Positions 31,280 through 40,281 of a stretch of 50,811 bases of DNA are shown here, piece after piece. The notes beneath the pieces are model-generated. The model had not been told where the DNA came from. It was given only the letters and a program-made list of their open reading frames with translations, and ran no database searches. The DNA is from Bacteroidota bacterium (GTDB taxonomy: Bacteria > Bacteroidota > Bacteroidia > AKYH767-A > OLB10): assembly GCA_016717725.1 (NCBI GenBank), contig JADKFA010000031.1, forward strand, positions 1 to 50,811, written 5' to 3'. Position 1 is the first letter of the stretch. Each line of letters opens with the position of its first letter. The position numbers were made by a program, and so were the translations under genes.

Positions 31280-31897
31280 TTAAATAGGGGATAAAGTTGC
31301 TAGATGACTTAAGGTAGGATGTTCTTTTATTTTGTTTTCCAACTGTGGTGCAATACTTTTCCGAAGTTCGAAAATAATTTTGCAAGGCGTTTCAAATTCC
31401 TGTGATTTTATTTCGGTTGGAAAGCTACGTAAAAATTGATAAACATCGTTTGTGATTTCAAAAGGAAATTCAATTTCGTATTTGAAGTTGATGGTTCTTT
31501 CCTTGGTTTTTGCATTATCTAATGCTGCTTGTGCTGCACTACGATAGGCACTGATGAGTCCAGGAACTCCTAATAGTGTTCCGCCAAAATATCGTACTAC
31601 CACCACCAACACATCACTCAGTTGATGAGATTGAATTGCGCCTAATATAGGTTTTCCAGCAGATCCCGATGGTTCTCGGTCGTCGCTAAAACGAAAGGTT
31701 GTTGGATCAGGTCCAAGACGGAATGCATAGCAATGATGATTAGCTTGCGAATGTTCTTTTTTAATTTTCTGAAGTATTTCCTTCACGTCTTTTTCTTCCT
31801 TGATGGGATAGGCGATGCCAATAAATTTACTCCCGCGATCTTTTATTTCAGCGCTACAGATTTCTTCAATAGTAATATAGTGATCGTCGAACAACAT
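31280..31897 (-). CDS. yigZ: YigZ/IMPACT family protein (UPF0029)
   Basis: 205 residues, normal. N-terminal RNase PH-like fold domain with DRGSKFIGIAYPI, HHCYAFRLG, FSDDREPSGSAGKPILGAI and VVVVRYFGGTLLGVPGLISAY (family signature), then a small C-terminal domain of about 70 residues. Relative of eukaryotic IMPACT, a translation-control factor; bacterial role not settled. The ATG overlaps the restored stop of the transporter gene by 1 nt (TGATG), so translation is probably coupled. Confidence 0.94.
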   Translation of the reverse strand: MLFDDHYITIEEICSAEIKDRGSKFIGIAYPIKEEKDVKEILQKIKKEHSQANHHCYAFRLGPDPTTFRFSDDREPSGSAGKPILGAIQSHQLSDVLVVVVRYFGGTLLGVPGLISAYRSAAQAALDNAKTKERTINFKYEIEFPFEITNDVYQFLRSFPTEIKSQEFETPCKIIFELRKSIAPQLENKIKEHPTLSHLATLSPI

Positions 31898-32784
31898 CAG
31901 GAGGCCAAAATTATGATACTTGTAATAGCTAAAGCAATTCCAGCCTTATTCATGGAACTCAATTTTTCTTTGAATAAAATAATACCTAATAGCGTAGAAA
32001 AGATTACGACAAAACGTTAGTCATGGCAAATGCAATGGAGCTTTCCTAAGCCCGGACTTGCCAAAAAGCGAATGAGAAATACCAAGGAGTAATAGTTAGT
32101 AACACCTAAAATTATTCCTGCAAAAATATTATTCCATTCAAATTGGATACTTTTTGCGAATCGATTGTAAAGCGATCCAATGCCCCCTAATATTCCAGCC
32201 GATCCAAATAAGTAGGTTAGAAATAAATCCTGATTGTCTGGAGTTATAATAAAATGTTCCGAAAGTTTAATCGTAGTATCAACCAGTCCACTGCCAATAA
32301 ATAAAAGTAAGGGCAACAAGAGAATCAGTTTCCCATGATGTGCCTCTTCTGCCATTTTCTTTTTCTTGATCGTGCTCAGTAAAACAGCAGCTAAAGCGGT
32401 AAAAATTCCAAGGGTTCGCAATGGTGTGAGTTGATCACCAAAATACCAAATTCCAAATAGAATTGGAATTACCATCGACATCTTTCCCGCGATGGAAGTT
32501 GCTGTAATGCCCGCATGTTGCGCCGTTAATGCTGCAATGTAAAATACAAAGATGAATAACAGTCCAATCCCTAATCCGAAGAATAAAAATGATTCGCAAT
32601 GCTTGAAGCAATCTACATTCTTTTCATAATTAGAAAAAAAAGCAAAACTGGAGGCTGTCATGTAATTAAAGGTGAGTCCTTGTAGATTGTTGATTTTGAA
32701 AACTTGAAAATATTTTAATATAACATACAGAATAGCAGAAAGTAAGGACGCCACTACTAAATTTAAAATCATTTCTGCATTCAT
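31897..32784 (-). CDS. EamA/DMT-type transporter (two compensating frameshifts near 3' end)
   Basis: About 295 residues when corrected, 10 expected TM helices; two EamA halves (about 1-135 and 150-290). The plain frame stops at 32017 after LASPGLGK. Deleting one base of the TTT at 32042-32044 (plus strand) gives SSIAFAMTN, and adding one base near 32010 gives VLVVIFSTLLGIILFKEKLS and a stop at 31897, the normal end of the family. The two indels cancel. The corrected stop overlaps the yigZ ATG, which supports the correction. Substrate unknown. Follows ribD by 3 nt. Confidence 0.85.
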
Positions 32785-32787
32785 AAT

Positions 32788-33819
32788 TTATCTGTTTCTA
32801 ATAATGGTTAACGTATTGTCATCCATTGGCGTAATGGTAGAAGGAAGGTTAGGAAGCACAGGTGCTTTGATCCCTTTTCCCAATGAAATAGGTGATGAAA
32901 ATACCAACATCTCATCCCATAAATTTTCTTGTATGAGTAGTTGATGCAGGGTTGATCCGCCTTCAACAAAGCAAGAAGTAATCCCTAATTTATTTAGTTC
33001 AGCGAATACTTGATTCATGAATGAACCATCTCCACTTATCTTTATAACCTGGTTAGGTGAATTTAATGATAGAGTGGAAGAAGTAAAAATATAGGTGGGA
33101 TCTTCACTCTTTAAAATTTTTAACTGAGCATGATTTTGCAATACGCCAGAGCGATCAATAATTACTTTGATGGGATTGCTCCCTTTCCAATACCGAACAT
33201 CGAGTTGTGGATCATCAATAATAGCAGTGTTAGCTCCAATCATAATTGACATTTCTTCGCTTCTCCACTTATGTGTATAGGTTTTAGATAATTCATTGCT
33301 GATTTGTACGCGTTCATTGAGCCTGCCTGTAAATCCATCGGCACTTTGCGCCCATTTTAAAATGATATAAGGTCTGTTCTTAGTGTGTGCACAAAGAAAG
33401 CGCTTATTAAGTTCTCGGCAATCCTCTTCTAATACACCCAGGGTAACTTTTATTCCTGCATTTTCTAGTATTGCAATTCCAGATCCATTTACTTTACTAA
33501 ACGGATCTTTCATTCCAATAACAACGGAAGGAATTTTTTTTTCTAGGATTAAGGTACTGCAAGGTGGTGTTTTTCCAGTATGTGAGCAGGGTTCTAAGTT
33601 GACATAGAGTGTAGAGCGACTCAATAAATGTTGGTCGGCTACATTATTAATAGCATTTACTTCAGCATGTGAATGTCCAAATTGTTGATGATAACCTTCT
33701 CCAATTATTTTTCCATCACATACAATTACGGAACCCACCATCGGATTACTGCCAACATTACCTAAACCTTGTTCGGCAAGTTGTAAGCATCGTTGCATAT
33801 AGTGTTCGTTGGTGTTCAT
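32788..33819 (-). CDS. ribD: Bifunctional riboflavin deaminase/reductase RibD
   Basis: 343 residues. N-terminal deaminase domain (1-145) with zinc motifs HAEVNAI and PCSHTGKTPPC; C-terminal reductase domain (about 150-340) with ILKWAQSADGF, IMIGANTAIIDDPQL and FVEGGSTLH. Carries out the two steps after GTP cyclohydrolase II in riboflavin synthesis. Heads the ribD - transporter - yigZ - M42 operon and diverges from prmC; ribH lies 8 kb away. Confidence 0.96.
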   Translation of the reverse strand: MNTNEHYMQRCLQLAEQGLGNVGSNPMVGSVIVCDGKIIGEGYHQQFGHSHAEVNAINNVADQHLLSRSTLYVNLEPCSHTGKTPPCSTLILEKKIPSVVIGMKDPFSKVNGSGIAILENAGIKVTLGVLEEDCRELNKRFLCAHTKNRPYIILKWAQSADGFTGRLNERVQISNELSKTYTHKWRSEEMSIMIGANTAIIDDPQLDVRYWKGSNPIKVIIDRSGVLQNHAQLKILKSEDPTYIFTSSTLSLNSPNQVIKISGDGSFMNQVFAELNKLGITSCFVEGGSTLHQLLIQENLWDEMLVFSSPISLGKGIKAPVLPNLPSTITPMDDNTLTIIRNR

Positions 33820-33829
33820 AATCGCCCTG

Positions 33830-33837
33830 CGAAAATA
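33830..33837 (-). promoter_or_regulatory. -7-like element TATTTTCG for ribD
   Basis: Minus strand; one mismatch to TAnnTTTG, 10 nt before the ATG. Confidence 0.35.
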
Positions 33838-33885
33838 GGTAGGAAATAGGGATAAAATATTTTTTTATTGAATCATAAATTATGG

Positions 33886-33893
33886 TAATATTG
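33886..33893 (+). promoter_or_regulatory. -7-like element TAATATTG for prmC
   Basis: One mismatch to TAnnTTTG, ending 4 nt before the prmC ATG, the same spacing as at bshA and ruvX. Confidence 0.35.
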
Positions 33894-33897
33894 TTGT

Positions 33898-34752
33898 ATG
33901 ACTATTTCCGAATTTTCAGCATTTGTGAAGCATACGTTGTCAGGACTTTATGACAAAGGGGAAGCAAATGCCCTCCTTAAAAATTTATTGCAGGAGCGAT
34001 TGTCCATGTCTTTCTTTGAGCTTGCCGCCATCGAAAATAATGTATTAAGTGTGAATCAAGAAGCACAGCTTTTATCTGATCTAAATCGCTTGAAATCAGG
34101 GGAACCCTTGCAATATATTTTGGGTTATACTTGGTTTAATGAAATGAAAATTTTAGTCGATAAAAATGTGCTAATTCCTCGACCTGAAACCGAAGAGTTA
34201 ATTAGTTTTATTTTGGATCAGCATTTTCCTCCAAACGCAATTATGCTCGATCTATGTTCGGGAAGTGGGTGCATTGCACTCTCCTTAAAATCTGCTTTTC
34301 CTAATGGAGAAGTCTTTGGGTTTGATGTTAGCGAGGGGTCCTTGAAGGTAGCTGAGCAAAATTCAGAAGCGCTAAAACTAAAAGTGAGTTGGAAGAAGTG
34401 GGATGTAATTAATGAAAGTTGTCCTCATACTTTTCATACAGCACCTGAACTCATTGTTTCTAATCCACCCTATATTACCATGAAAGAGTTTGATGACATG
34501 CATAAAAATGTAACTGACTTTGAGCCCCATCTTGCCTTGTTTGTATCGGATGCCGATCCTCTGATTTTTTATACTGTGATCAGCAAATTTGCGAAAAGAA
34601 AGCTCGCCGATGGAGGTCGTTTATGGTTTGAAGTGAATAAATGGCATGCCGTTGAAGTTGCAGAAGTTATGGAGCAAAATGGTTTTGATGATGTACGCAT
34701 CTACAGAGATTTTTCATCGAATGATCGTTTTGTAAGTGCAGTAAACCTCTAA
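33898..34752 (+). CDS. prmC: Peptide chain release factor N5-glutamine methyltransferase
   Basis: Methylates the GGQ glutamine of RF1/RF2 with SAM. 284 residues, normal. N-terminal helical domain with GEPLQYILGYTWF, then IPRPETEELI, the SAM site LDLCSGSGCIALSLK, and catalytic NPPY in VSNPPYI. Single gene between ribD and sucC, with its own -7-like box. Confidence 0.96.
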   Translation: MTISEFSAFVKHTLSGLYDKGEANALLKNLLQERLSMSFFELAAIENNVLSVNQEAQLLSDLNRLKSGEPLQYILGYTWFNEMKILVDKNVLIPRPETEELISFILDQHFPPNAIMLDLCSGSGCIALSLKSAFPNGEVFGFDVSEGSLKVAEQNSEALKLKVSWKKWDVINESCPHTFHTAPELIVSNPPYITMKEFDDMHKNVTDFEPHLALFVSDADPLIFYTVISKFAKRKLADGGRLWFEVNKWHAVEVAEVMEQNGFDDVRIYRDFSSNDRFVSAVNL

Positions 34753-34853
34753 AGGTTTGGTGGTTAAGAGTATCCAAAACTTTACAGGGGCATTTATTTA
34801 CTGATCGATGTAGAATAATTTTTTTAATAATTGTTTGAATTTGGCCCTTGCCA

Positions 34854-34886
34854 TTGCCCTTTTACCTCGTGGTTTTTTTAATTTTG
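34854..34886 (+). promoter_or_regulatory. Promoter of sucC: TTG-N22-TAATTTTG
   Basis: TTG (34854-34856), 22-nt spacer, TAATTTTG (34879-34886), 18 nt before the ATG at 34905. Spacing is on the long side. Confidence 0.55.
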
Positions 34887-34904
34887 CAGAATAATTATAG
34901 CATT

Positions 34905-36094
34905 ATGAATTTACACGAATATCAAGGAAAGCAAATATTAAAAGTTTTGGAGTTGCCATTCAAGAAGGAATAGTAGCCGACACGGTGGATAAAGCCGTAA
35001 TTGCTGCTGAAGAATTGACAAAGCAGACTGGAACTCAATGGTGGGTTGTAAAAGCTCAAATCCATGCCGGTGGACGTGGAAAAGGCGGTGGAGTGAAGTT
35101 GGCTAAAAATATTGGGGAGCTAAAAGAACGCGCTGGTTCAATTTTAGGGATGAATCTAATCACTCCTCAAACTTCAGCTCAAGGTAAAAAAGTAAATAAA
35201 GTGTTGATTGCTCAAGATGTTTATTATCCGGGGCCATCCGAAACTTCCGAGTTTTATATGGGCGTATTATTGAATCGTCAAACTGGAAGAAATATCATTA
35301 TGTATTCTACCGAAGGGGGAATGGATATTGAAGAAGTAGCAGAGAAAACTCCTGAGTTAATCTTCAAGGAAGAGATAGATCCAAAAGTAGGTTTACAACC
35401 TTTTCAAGCACGTAAAATTGCTTTCAACTTAGGATTAAGTGGAAATGCTTTTAAAGAAATGGTGCGTTTTGTTCAAAGTCTTTATACTGCCTACGATACC
35501 ATCGATGCAACCATGTTTGAAATCAATCCTGTTCTGAAAACATCGGACGATAAAATCATAGCTGTTGATGCAAAAGTGGATTTAGATGAAAACGGTTTGT
35601 TCCGTCATCCCGACTACCATGCCATGCGTGATGTATTAGAGGAAGATGCAACTGAGGTGGAAGCAGGTGAGCATAATTTGAATTATGTGAAGTTGGATGG
35701 AAATGTGGGTTGTATGGTGAATGGTGCTGGATTAGCAATGGCCACCATGGACATGATTAAATTGGCAGGTGGAGAGCCCGCTAATTTCCTTGACGTTGGT
35801 GGTACTGCAAATGCAGCGAGAGTAGAGCAAGCTTTCCGTATCATCTTAAAAGATCCAAACGTTAAAGCAATTTTCGTGAACATCTTTGGTGGTATTGTTA
35901 GATGTGATCGCGTGGCGCAAGGAATTGTGGATGCTTACAAAAACATTGGAAAAATTCCAGTTCCCATCATCGTTCGTTTGCAAGGTACCAATGCAGATCT
36001 AGCTAAAAAGTTAATTGACGAAAGTGGATTGGAAGTTTCTTCTGCTATAGAGTTAAAAGAAGCAGCCGACTTAGTTCAAAAAGCCTTGAAATAA
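34905..36094 (+). CDS. sucC: Succinyl-CoA synthetase (ADP-forming) beta subunit (1-nt frameshift near start)
   Basis: TCA cycle, converts succinyl-CoA to succinate with ADP phosphorylation, as a complex with SucD. The ATG at 34905 gives MNLHEYQGKQILK, the standard start, then goes out of frame. Adding one A to the AAAA run at 34940-34943 restores SFGVAIQEGIVADTVDKA and joins the long frame to 36094, 396 residues in all. ATP-grasp motifs: AQIHAGGRGKGGGVKLA, the FEINPVL metal site and C-terminal NIFGGIVRCDRVAQG. A start inside the fragment (34985) would delete part of the ATP-grasp N-domain, so I prefer the corrected gene. sucD is not adjacent. Confidence 0.92.
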
Positions 36095-36120
36095 TAGAGA
36101 TTAATATTGATTGATATTTA

Positions 36121-36153
36121 AAAAGACTCGGATAATTCCGGGTCTTTTTTTTT
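36121..36153 (+). terminator. sucC terminator
   Basis: AAAAGAC-T-CGGA/TCCG-G-GTCTTTT stem with a 4-nt loop and a long T-run, 27 nt after the sucC stop. Confidence 0.88.
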
Positions 36154-36154
36154 G

Positions 36155-36162
36155 TAATTTTA
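36155..36162 (+). promoter_or_regulatory. -7-like element TAATTTTA for accC
   Basis: One mismatch to TAnnTTTG, directly after the sucC terminator and exactly 4 nt before the accC ATG. Confidence 0.35.
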
Positions 36163-36166
36163 AGCC

Positions 36167-37663
36167 ATGAAATTTACGAAGATCCTGATTGCTAATCGTG
36201 GTGAAATTGCTTTACGAATTATGCGTACTGCCCGTGAAATGGGAATTAAAACGGTAGCGGTTTATTCAGATGCCGATCGCGAATCGTTGCAAGTACGTTA
36301 TGCGGATGAGGCCGTTTGTATCGGTCCAGCCCCTTCTTCTCAAAGTTATTTGGTCATCGATAAAATTATTGATGCGGCTTTAAAAACCGGAGCGCAAGCT
36401 ATTCATCCTGGCTACGGTTTTTTTTCAGAGAATGCTTCTTTCGCTCGTGCTGTGAAAGCAGCAGGACTTATTCTGATTGGCCCATCTCCTGAAGCCATGG
36501 ACTTAATGGGGAATAAACTTACAGCTAAAGCTGCTGCCAAAGAATATAATATTCCCATGGTACCCGGCACCGACTATGCACTTACCGATATTGAAGCTGC
36601 GAAGAAAGTGGCGAAGGAAGTAGGTTTTCCCATCTTAATCAAGGCCGCAGCGGGTGGTGGTGGTAAAGGGATGCGCATTGTGGAAGAAGAAAGTCAGTTC
36701 GAAGAGATGTTGAATCGCGCAGTGGGAGAAGCACAATCGGCATTTGGTGATTCAGCAGTTTTCATTGAGCGTTATGTAGGTTCACCTCGACATATTGAAG
36801 TGCAAGTGTTGGGTGATCAACATGGAAATATCGTTTATCTTTTTGAGAGAGAATGTTCGGTGCAACGTCGCCACCAAAAAGTGGTGGAAGAAGCGCCTAG
36901 TTCATTGTTGACGCCTGAACTGAGAAAGGAAATGGGTGAGTGTGCCGTGAGAGTAGCTAAAGCATGTAACTATACGGGTGCGGGCACGGTGGAATTTTTG
37001 ATGGACGAGAAATTAAATTTTTATTTCCTGGAGATGAACACTCGTTTGCAAGTAGAGCATCCTGTAACCGAAATGATCACGGGTGTTGATTTAGTGAAAG
37101 AGCAAATCCTGATTGCCGAAGGAAAACCACTTTCCTTTAAACAAGAAGATTTAAAAATTAACGGTCATGCCATGGAAGTTCGTGTGTATGCCGAAGATCC
37201 CTTGAATGATTTTTTACCAGATATCGGTAAGTTGGTGCGTTATGTCCGACCACAAGGTCCAGGAGTGCGTGTGGATGATGGGTTTGAAGAAGGAATGGAT
37301 ATTCCCATATATTATGATCCCATGATTGCAAAATTAATTACCTGGGGAGAAAATCGTGAACAAAGCATTCAACGAATGATTCGTGCTATCGATGAGTACA
37401 TCATTGTTGGATGTGAAACCACTTTACCCTTCGGGAAATTTGTGATGCAACATGAAGCCTTCGTGAGTGGAAACTTCGATACCCATTTTGTGAAGCATTT
37501 CTATACTCCTGACAAATTAAAAGCAACTATCAATGAAGCAGAAGCAGAAGCAGCAGGGGTTGTCGCTTACTTTTTACAAAATCAAGGAAATAACTCCACT
37601 CAAATTGCCGTTGATTCTACAAATAAAAGAATGACCTCTGCCTGGAAATTGAACAGGTCGTAG
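36167..37663 (+). CDS. accC: Biotin carboxylase subunit of acetyl/propionyl-CoA carboxylase
   Basis: ATP-dependent carboxylation of biotin on the carrier protein. 498 residues; start KILIANRGEIALRIMRTARE is the family N-terminus. HPGYGFFSENASFA, the glycine-rich ATP loop KAAAGGGGKGMRI, ERYVGSPRHIEVQ, ERECSVQRRHQKVVEEAPS, and EMNTRLQVEHPVTE are all intact. A C-terminal extension of about 40 residues beyond the core. No accB or carboxyltransferase gene is adjacent, so whether it serves acetyl-CoA or propionyl-CoA carboxylase is open. Confidence 0.95.
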   Translation: MKFTKILIANRGEIALRIMRTAREMGIKTVAVYSDADRESLQVRYADEAVCIGPAPSSQSYLVIDKIIDAALKTGAQAIHPGYGFFSENASFARAVKAAGLILIGPSPEAMDLMGNKLTAKAAAKEYNIPMVPGTDYALTDIEAAKKVAKEVGFPILIKAAAGGGGKGMRIVEEESQFEEMLNRAVGEAQSAFGDSAVFIERYVGSPRHIEVQVLGDQHGNIVYLFERECSVQRRHQKVVEEAPSSLLTPELRKEMGECAVRVAKACNYTGAGTVEFLMDEKLNFYFLEMNTRLQVEHPVTEMITGVDLVKEQILIAEGKPLSFKQEDLKINGHAMEVRVYAEDPLNDFLPDIGKLVRYVRPQGPGVRVDDGFEEGMDIPIYYDPMIAKLITWGENREQSIQRMIRAIDEYIIVGCETTLPFGKFVMQHEAFVSGNFDTHFVKHFYTPDKLKATINEAEAEAAGVVAYFLQNQGNNSTQIAVDSTNKRMTSAWKLNRS

Positions 37664-37694
37664 TTTGGCACGTAATTAGGATGGACGAAAAACC

Positions 37695-38306
37695 ATGAGA
37701 TATACCTTATTTCTGATTCTTTTTTTTCTGATCTCGATTCAAAGCGAAGCGCAAATTAAAACACCCGATGGTAGATATAAGGTGTTGGCGAAAGTGGAGA
37801 ATGGAGATACCATACCGCTCATCAATTTAGCTCCTGCCGAAATTTTTGCGAGTTTATCGCCCATGGCAGCGGCAAACATGAAAGCCTATTTAAAATTGAG
37901 ACGAGATGTTTTACGTGCGTATCCCTACGCTCGATTGGCAGCCACTCAACTTAAATTTATTAATGATAGCGTTGCACATATTTCTGGAGAAAGACAAAAG
38001 AAGAAATTCATTAAAAAATTGGAGAAAGAATTGAAAAATCAGTTTGAAAGAGATTTGAAAAAGTTAACGGTCACCCAAGGTCGTATTTTGATCAAGCTTA
38101 TCGATCGTGAAACGGGTTCTACATCGTATGCATTAGTTAAAGAGTTGCGAGGATCATTACAAGCCTTTTTCTGGCAAGGACTTTCCCGACTTTTCGGCTC
38201 CAACCTTAAATCAGAATTTGATGCTCAGGGTGAAGATGCCTTGATTGAATCCATTGTGCAACAAATTGAAAGAGGCGAGTTACAGTTTCAAATGGTGAAT
38301 AGATAA
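37695..38306 (+). CDS. DUF4294 exported protein
   Basis: 203 residues. Signal peptide (TLFLILFFLISIQSEAQ). DUF4294-type core: VENGDTIPLINLAPAEIFAS, KLRRDVLRAYPYARLAA, a basic helix KKKFIKKLEKELKNQFERDL, then LTVTQGRILIKLIDRETGSTSYALVKE in segments. The family is found in Bacteroidota; its function is unknown to me. It follows accC by 31 nt and may be read with it. Confidence 0.88.
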   Translation: MRYTLFLILFFLISIQSEAQIKTPDGRYKVLAKVENGDTIPLINLAPAEIFASLSPMAAANMKAYLKLRRDVLRAYPYARLAATQLKFINDSVAHISGERQKKKFIKKLEKELKNQFERDLKKLTVTQGRILIKLIDRETGSTSYALVKELRGSLQAFFWQGLSRLFGSNLKSEFDAQGEDALIESIVQQIERGELQFQMVNR

Positions 38307-38385
38307 GCTCGAATCTTTCCACAATGCATTGTTGCAAAATATTTATTTTTTTTAGATGTGCTGAGATTTTACTGAATAGGAATGC

Positions 38386-38393
38386 TAATTTTG
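38386..38393 (+). promoter_or_regulatory. -7 element TAATTTTG for the esterase gene
   Basis: Match to TAnnTTTG, ending 4 nt before the GTG at 38398, which supports GTG as start of a leaderless message. Confidence 0.45.
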
Positions 38394-38397
38394 ACCC

Positions 38398-39297
38398 GTG
38401 CTATCACGCTTGAAACTCTTGTCGAAGGACCCAAAAAATAAAGTGAAGAAGAAAGTTGAGGAGGACAAGCAAAGTGTCACTTCTGTTTTTGTCGATGATT
38501 TTTATTCGGCGGCATTAAAAAGATACATTAAAGTTGAAGTGGTATTGCCTCCTTGGTACAAAGAAACTCCCAATCATTCTTTTCCCTTACTGTTGATGAA
38601 TGATGGGCAAAGCTTAAAACAGATTAAAGTAAAAGAAGCACTTACCGATTTATATTTATCCAATTCCATTCCGCCGATTATTGTGGTGGGTATTCATGCC
38701 AAAAATAGAATGAACGAGTACGGTGTTGCGGGATTCCCCGATTATAAAAATCGTGGTGATAAAGCAGCTAACTATTCCCGTTTTATTGTGAATGAATTAT
38801 TGCCATTAATTCGCAAAAACTTTAGAGTACAATCCGAGCAAGAAGGAAATGTGTTTGCTGGATTTTCGTTAGGTGGATTATCGGCTTTCGATATTGTTTG
38901 GAATTATCCGCAGGTATTTCACAAAGCAGGTGTCTTCTCGGGTTCGTTTTGGTGGCGAAGTAAAGCGTATAGCAAAGGGTATGATGACAGCACCGACCGC
39001 ATCCTCCATAAATTAATTCGCACTACCGATTCTAAAAGCAATCAGCAGTTTTGGTTTCAAACCGGAACCGATGATGAATTATCGGATAGAAATAATTCGG
39101 GTGTTATTGATTCCATTCACGATACCTTAGACATCATCAGCGAACTAGAATTGTTAGGTTTTGAAAACAGAAAAGACATTGAATACGTTGAAGTAGCAGG
39201 AGGGAAGCACAACGAAGAAACTTGGGCTCAAGTTTTTCCTGATTTTTTAAGATGGGCGTTTGGGAAGGCTAGTGACAAAAATATTTCTGATAGATAA
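38398..39297 (+). CDS. Alpha/beta hydrolase, enterochelin-esterase/esterase D-like
   Basis: 299 residues from a GTG. No signal peptide. FPLLLMNDGQ, then IVVGIHAKNRMNEYG, the nucleophile elbow FAGFSLGGLSAFD (Ser), VFSGSFWW, and C-terminal GGKHNEETWAQVFPDFLRW with the likely catalytic His. This is the putative esterase (PF00756-type) fold. Real substrate unknown. The start is less certain: the N-terminal 25 residues are basic and low in complexity. Followed by a long palindrome-rich gap. Confidence 0.82.
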   Translation: MLSRLKLLSKDPKNKVKKKVEEDKQSVTSVFVDDFYSAALKRYIKVEVVLPPWYKETPNHSFPLLLMNDGQSLKQIKVKEALTDLYLSNSIPPIIVVGIHAKNRMNEYGVAGFPDYKNRGDKAANYSRFIVNELLPLIRKNFRVQSEQEGNVFAGFSLGGLSAFDIVWNYPQVFHKAGVFSGSFWWRSKAYSKGYDDSTDRILHKLIRTTDSKSNQQFWFQTGTDDELSDRNNSGVIDSIHDTLDIISELELLGFENRKDIEYVEVAGGKHNEETWAQVFPDFLRWAFGKASDKNISDR

Positions 39298-39380
39298 AAT
39301 TTACAAATAATTAGAGTTCTTCGCTTTTTAGGGAAGCTTCTGGCTGTTGGCTTTTAGCTTTTGGATTTTTTTTATCACAA

Positions 39381-40096
39381 ACCCCGAAGGGGTGAAATTA
39401 TTATAGAAAACGAATCAATGTCCCACCAACCAAAACCCCGAAGGGGGTGACATGATTATAGCCGCGAAAGAATCGGCGCCCCACCAACAAAAACCCCGAA
39501 GGGGTGACAAAGAAAAATGAATTCGTGAATGGATTTTATTTGATTCTTATTTTATAACCTCCCGTGAAGCAGGCGTAATTTCTCGCAGAAAATAATGTCA
39601 CCCCTTCGGGGTTTTGTTTTTTTTAATTGCTTTTTTTCTATAATCATTTCACCCCTTCGGGGTTTTTGCTATTGTCTGTTCAATAATAATATCACCTTTT
39701 TGATTTTTTTTATTCTGTGTTTTCTATTGACATAGATTTTATCTGTCACAAATAAATCCCGAAGGGATGACATGATTATAGCCGCGATCGAATAATTGTC
39801 CCACCACCCAAAACCCCATAGGGGTGACATCGATAATCGAATCTGTAATAATAAATACATCGAATAGAAATTGTCGCAATTTCATTTTGCACATGACCCC
39901 ATCGGGGTCAAACCTTATTAGAAACAAATTTCATTTTTTTAACATGACCCCAGCGGGGTCACACAAACGCATGGGAACAAACGCCGTTGCCAACGCCGAT
40001 GTGCAACCCCTCTGGGGTTGGGTTATTCATTTTTTTTTGCTTCGCTAATAAGGTTGAACCCCTCTGGGGTTCTATTGTGCCTGCCTGCTGCAGGCA
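39381..40096. repeat. Cluster of twelve short palindromes, mostly CCCC-NNN-GGGG
   Basis: Palindromes at 39381, 39435, 39493, 39600, 39651, 39756 (CCC stem), 39813, 39894, 39945, 40005, 40057 and 40082 (GCCTGC-T-GCAGGC). The stems are conserved while the middle three bases vary: GAA, TTC, ATA, ATC, AGC, TCT. Several sit in a larger unit of about 55 bp that shares TGACATGATTATAGCCGCGA and CCCACCA. No ORF of substance. It fills the gap between the esterase and the T9SS genes. Confidence 0.88.
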
Positions 40097-40122
40097 AGTT
40101 TAAAAAAATGTCAATATCAACG

Positions 40123-40260
40123 CTACATCTTTACCAACTTCCTAATCACAATTCTTTCTCCTATTTGCATTTTTAGCAAATACACATCAGGATTAAGTTT
40201 ACTAACCTAAATATTATTAATTGTATTTTGCAAGTCTTTATTTAATACTCTTTTTTCATT
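40123..40260 (-). pseudogene. Relic of a T9SS type A C-terminal sorting domain
   Basis: On the minus strand 46 codons read NEKRVLNKDLQNTINNI, an in-frame TAG, then VSKLNPDVYLLKMQIGERI and VIRKLVKM before a final TAG. The second half is the classic ending of T9SS cargo (LNPGVYLLKI...VRKLVK). No start codon or upstream body is present. It sits just downstream of an intact T9SS gene that has a different tail, so it is the remains of another cargo gene. Confidence 0.78.
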
Positions 40261-40281
40261 TAATTAAATAAAAAAATCAGG

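Noticed and set aside
34985..36094. sucC starting at 34985
   Set aside because: Misses the conserved first 26 residues, which are present upstream in another frame.
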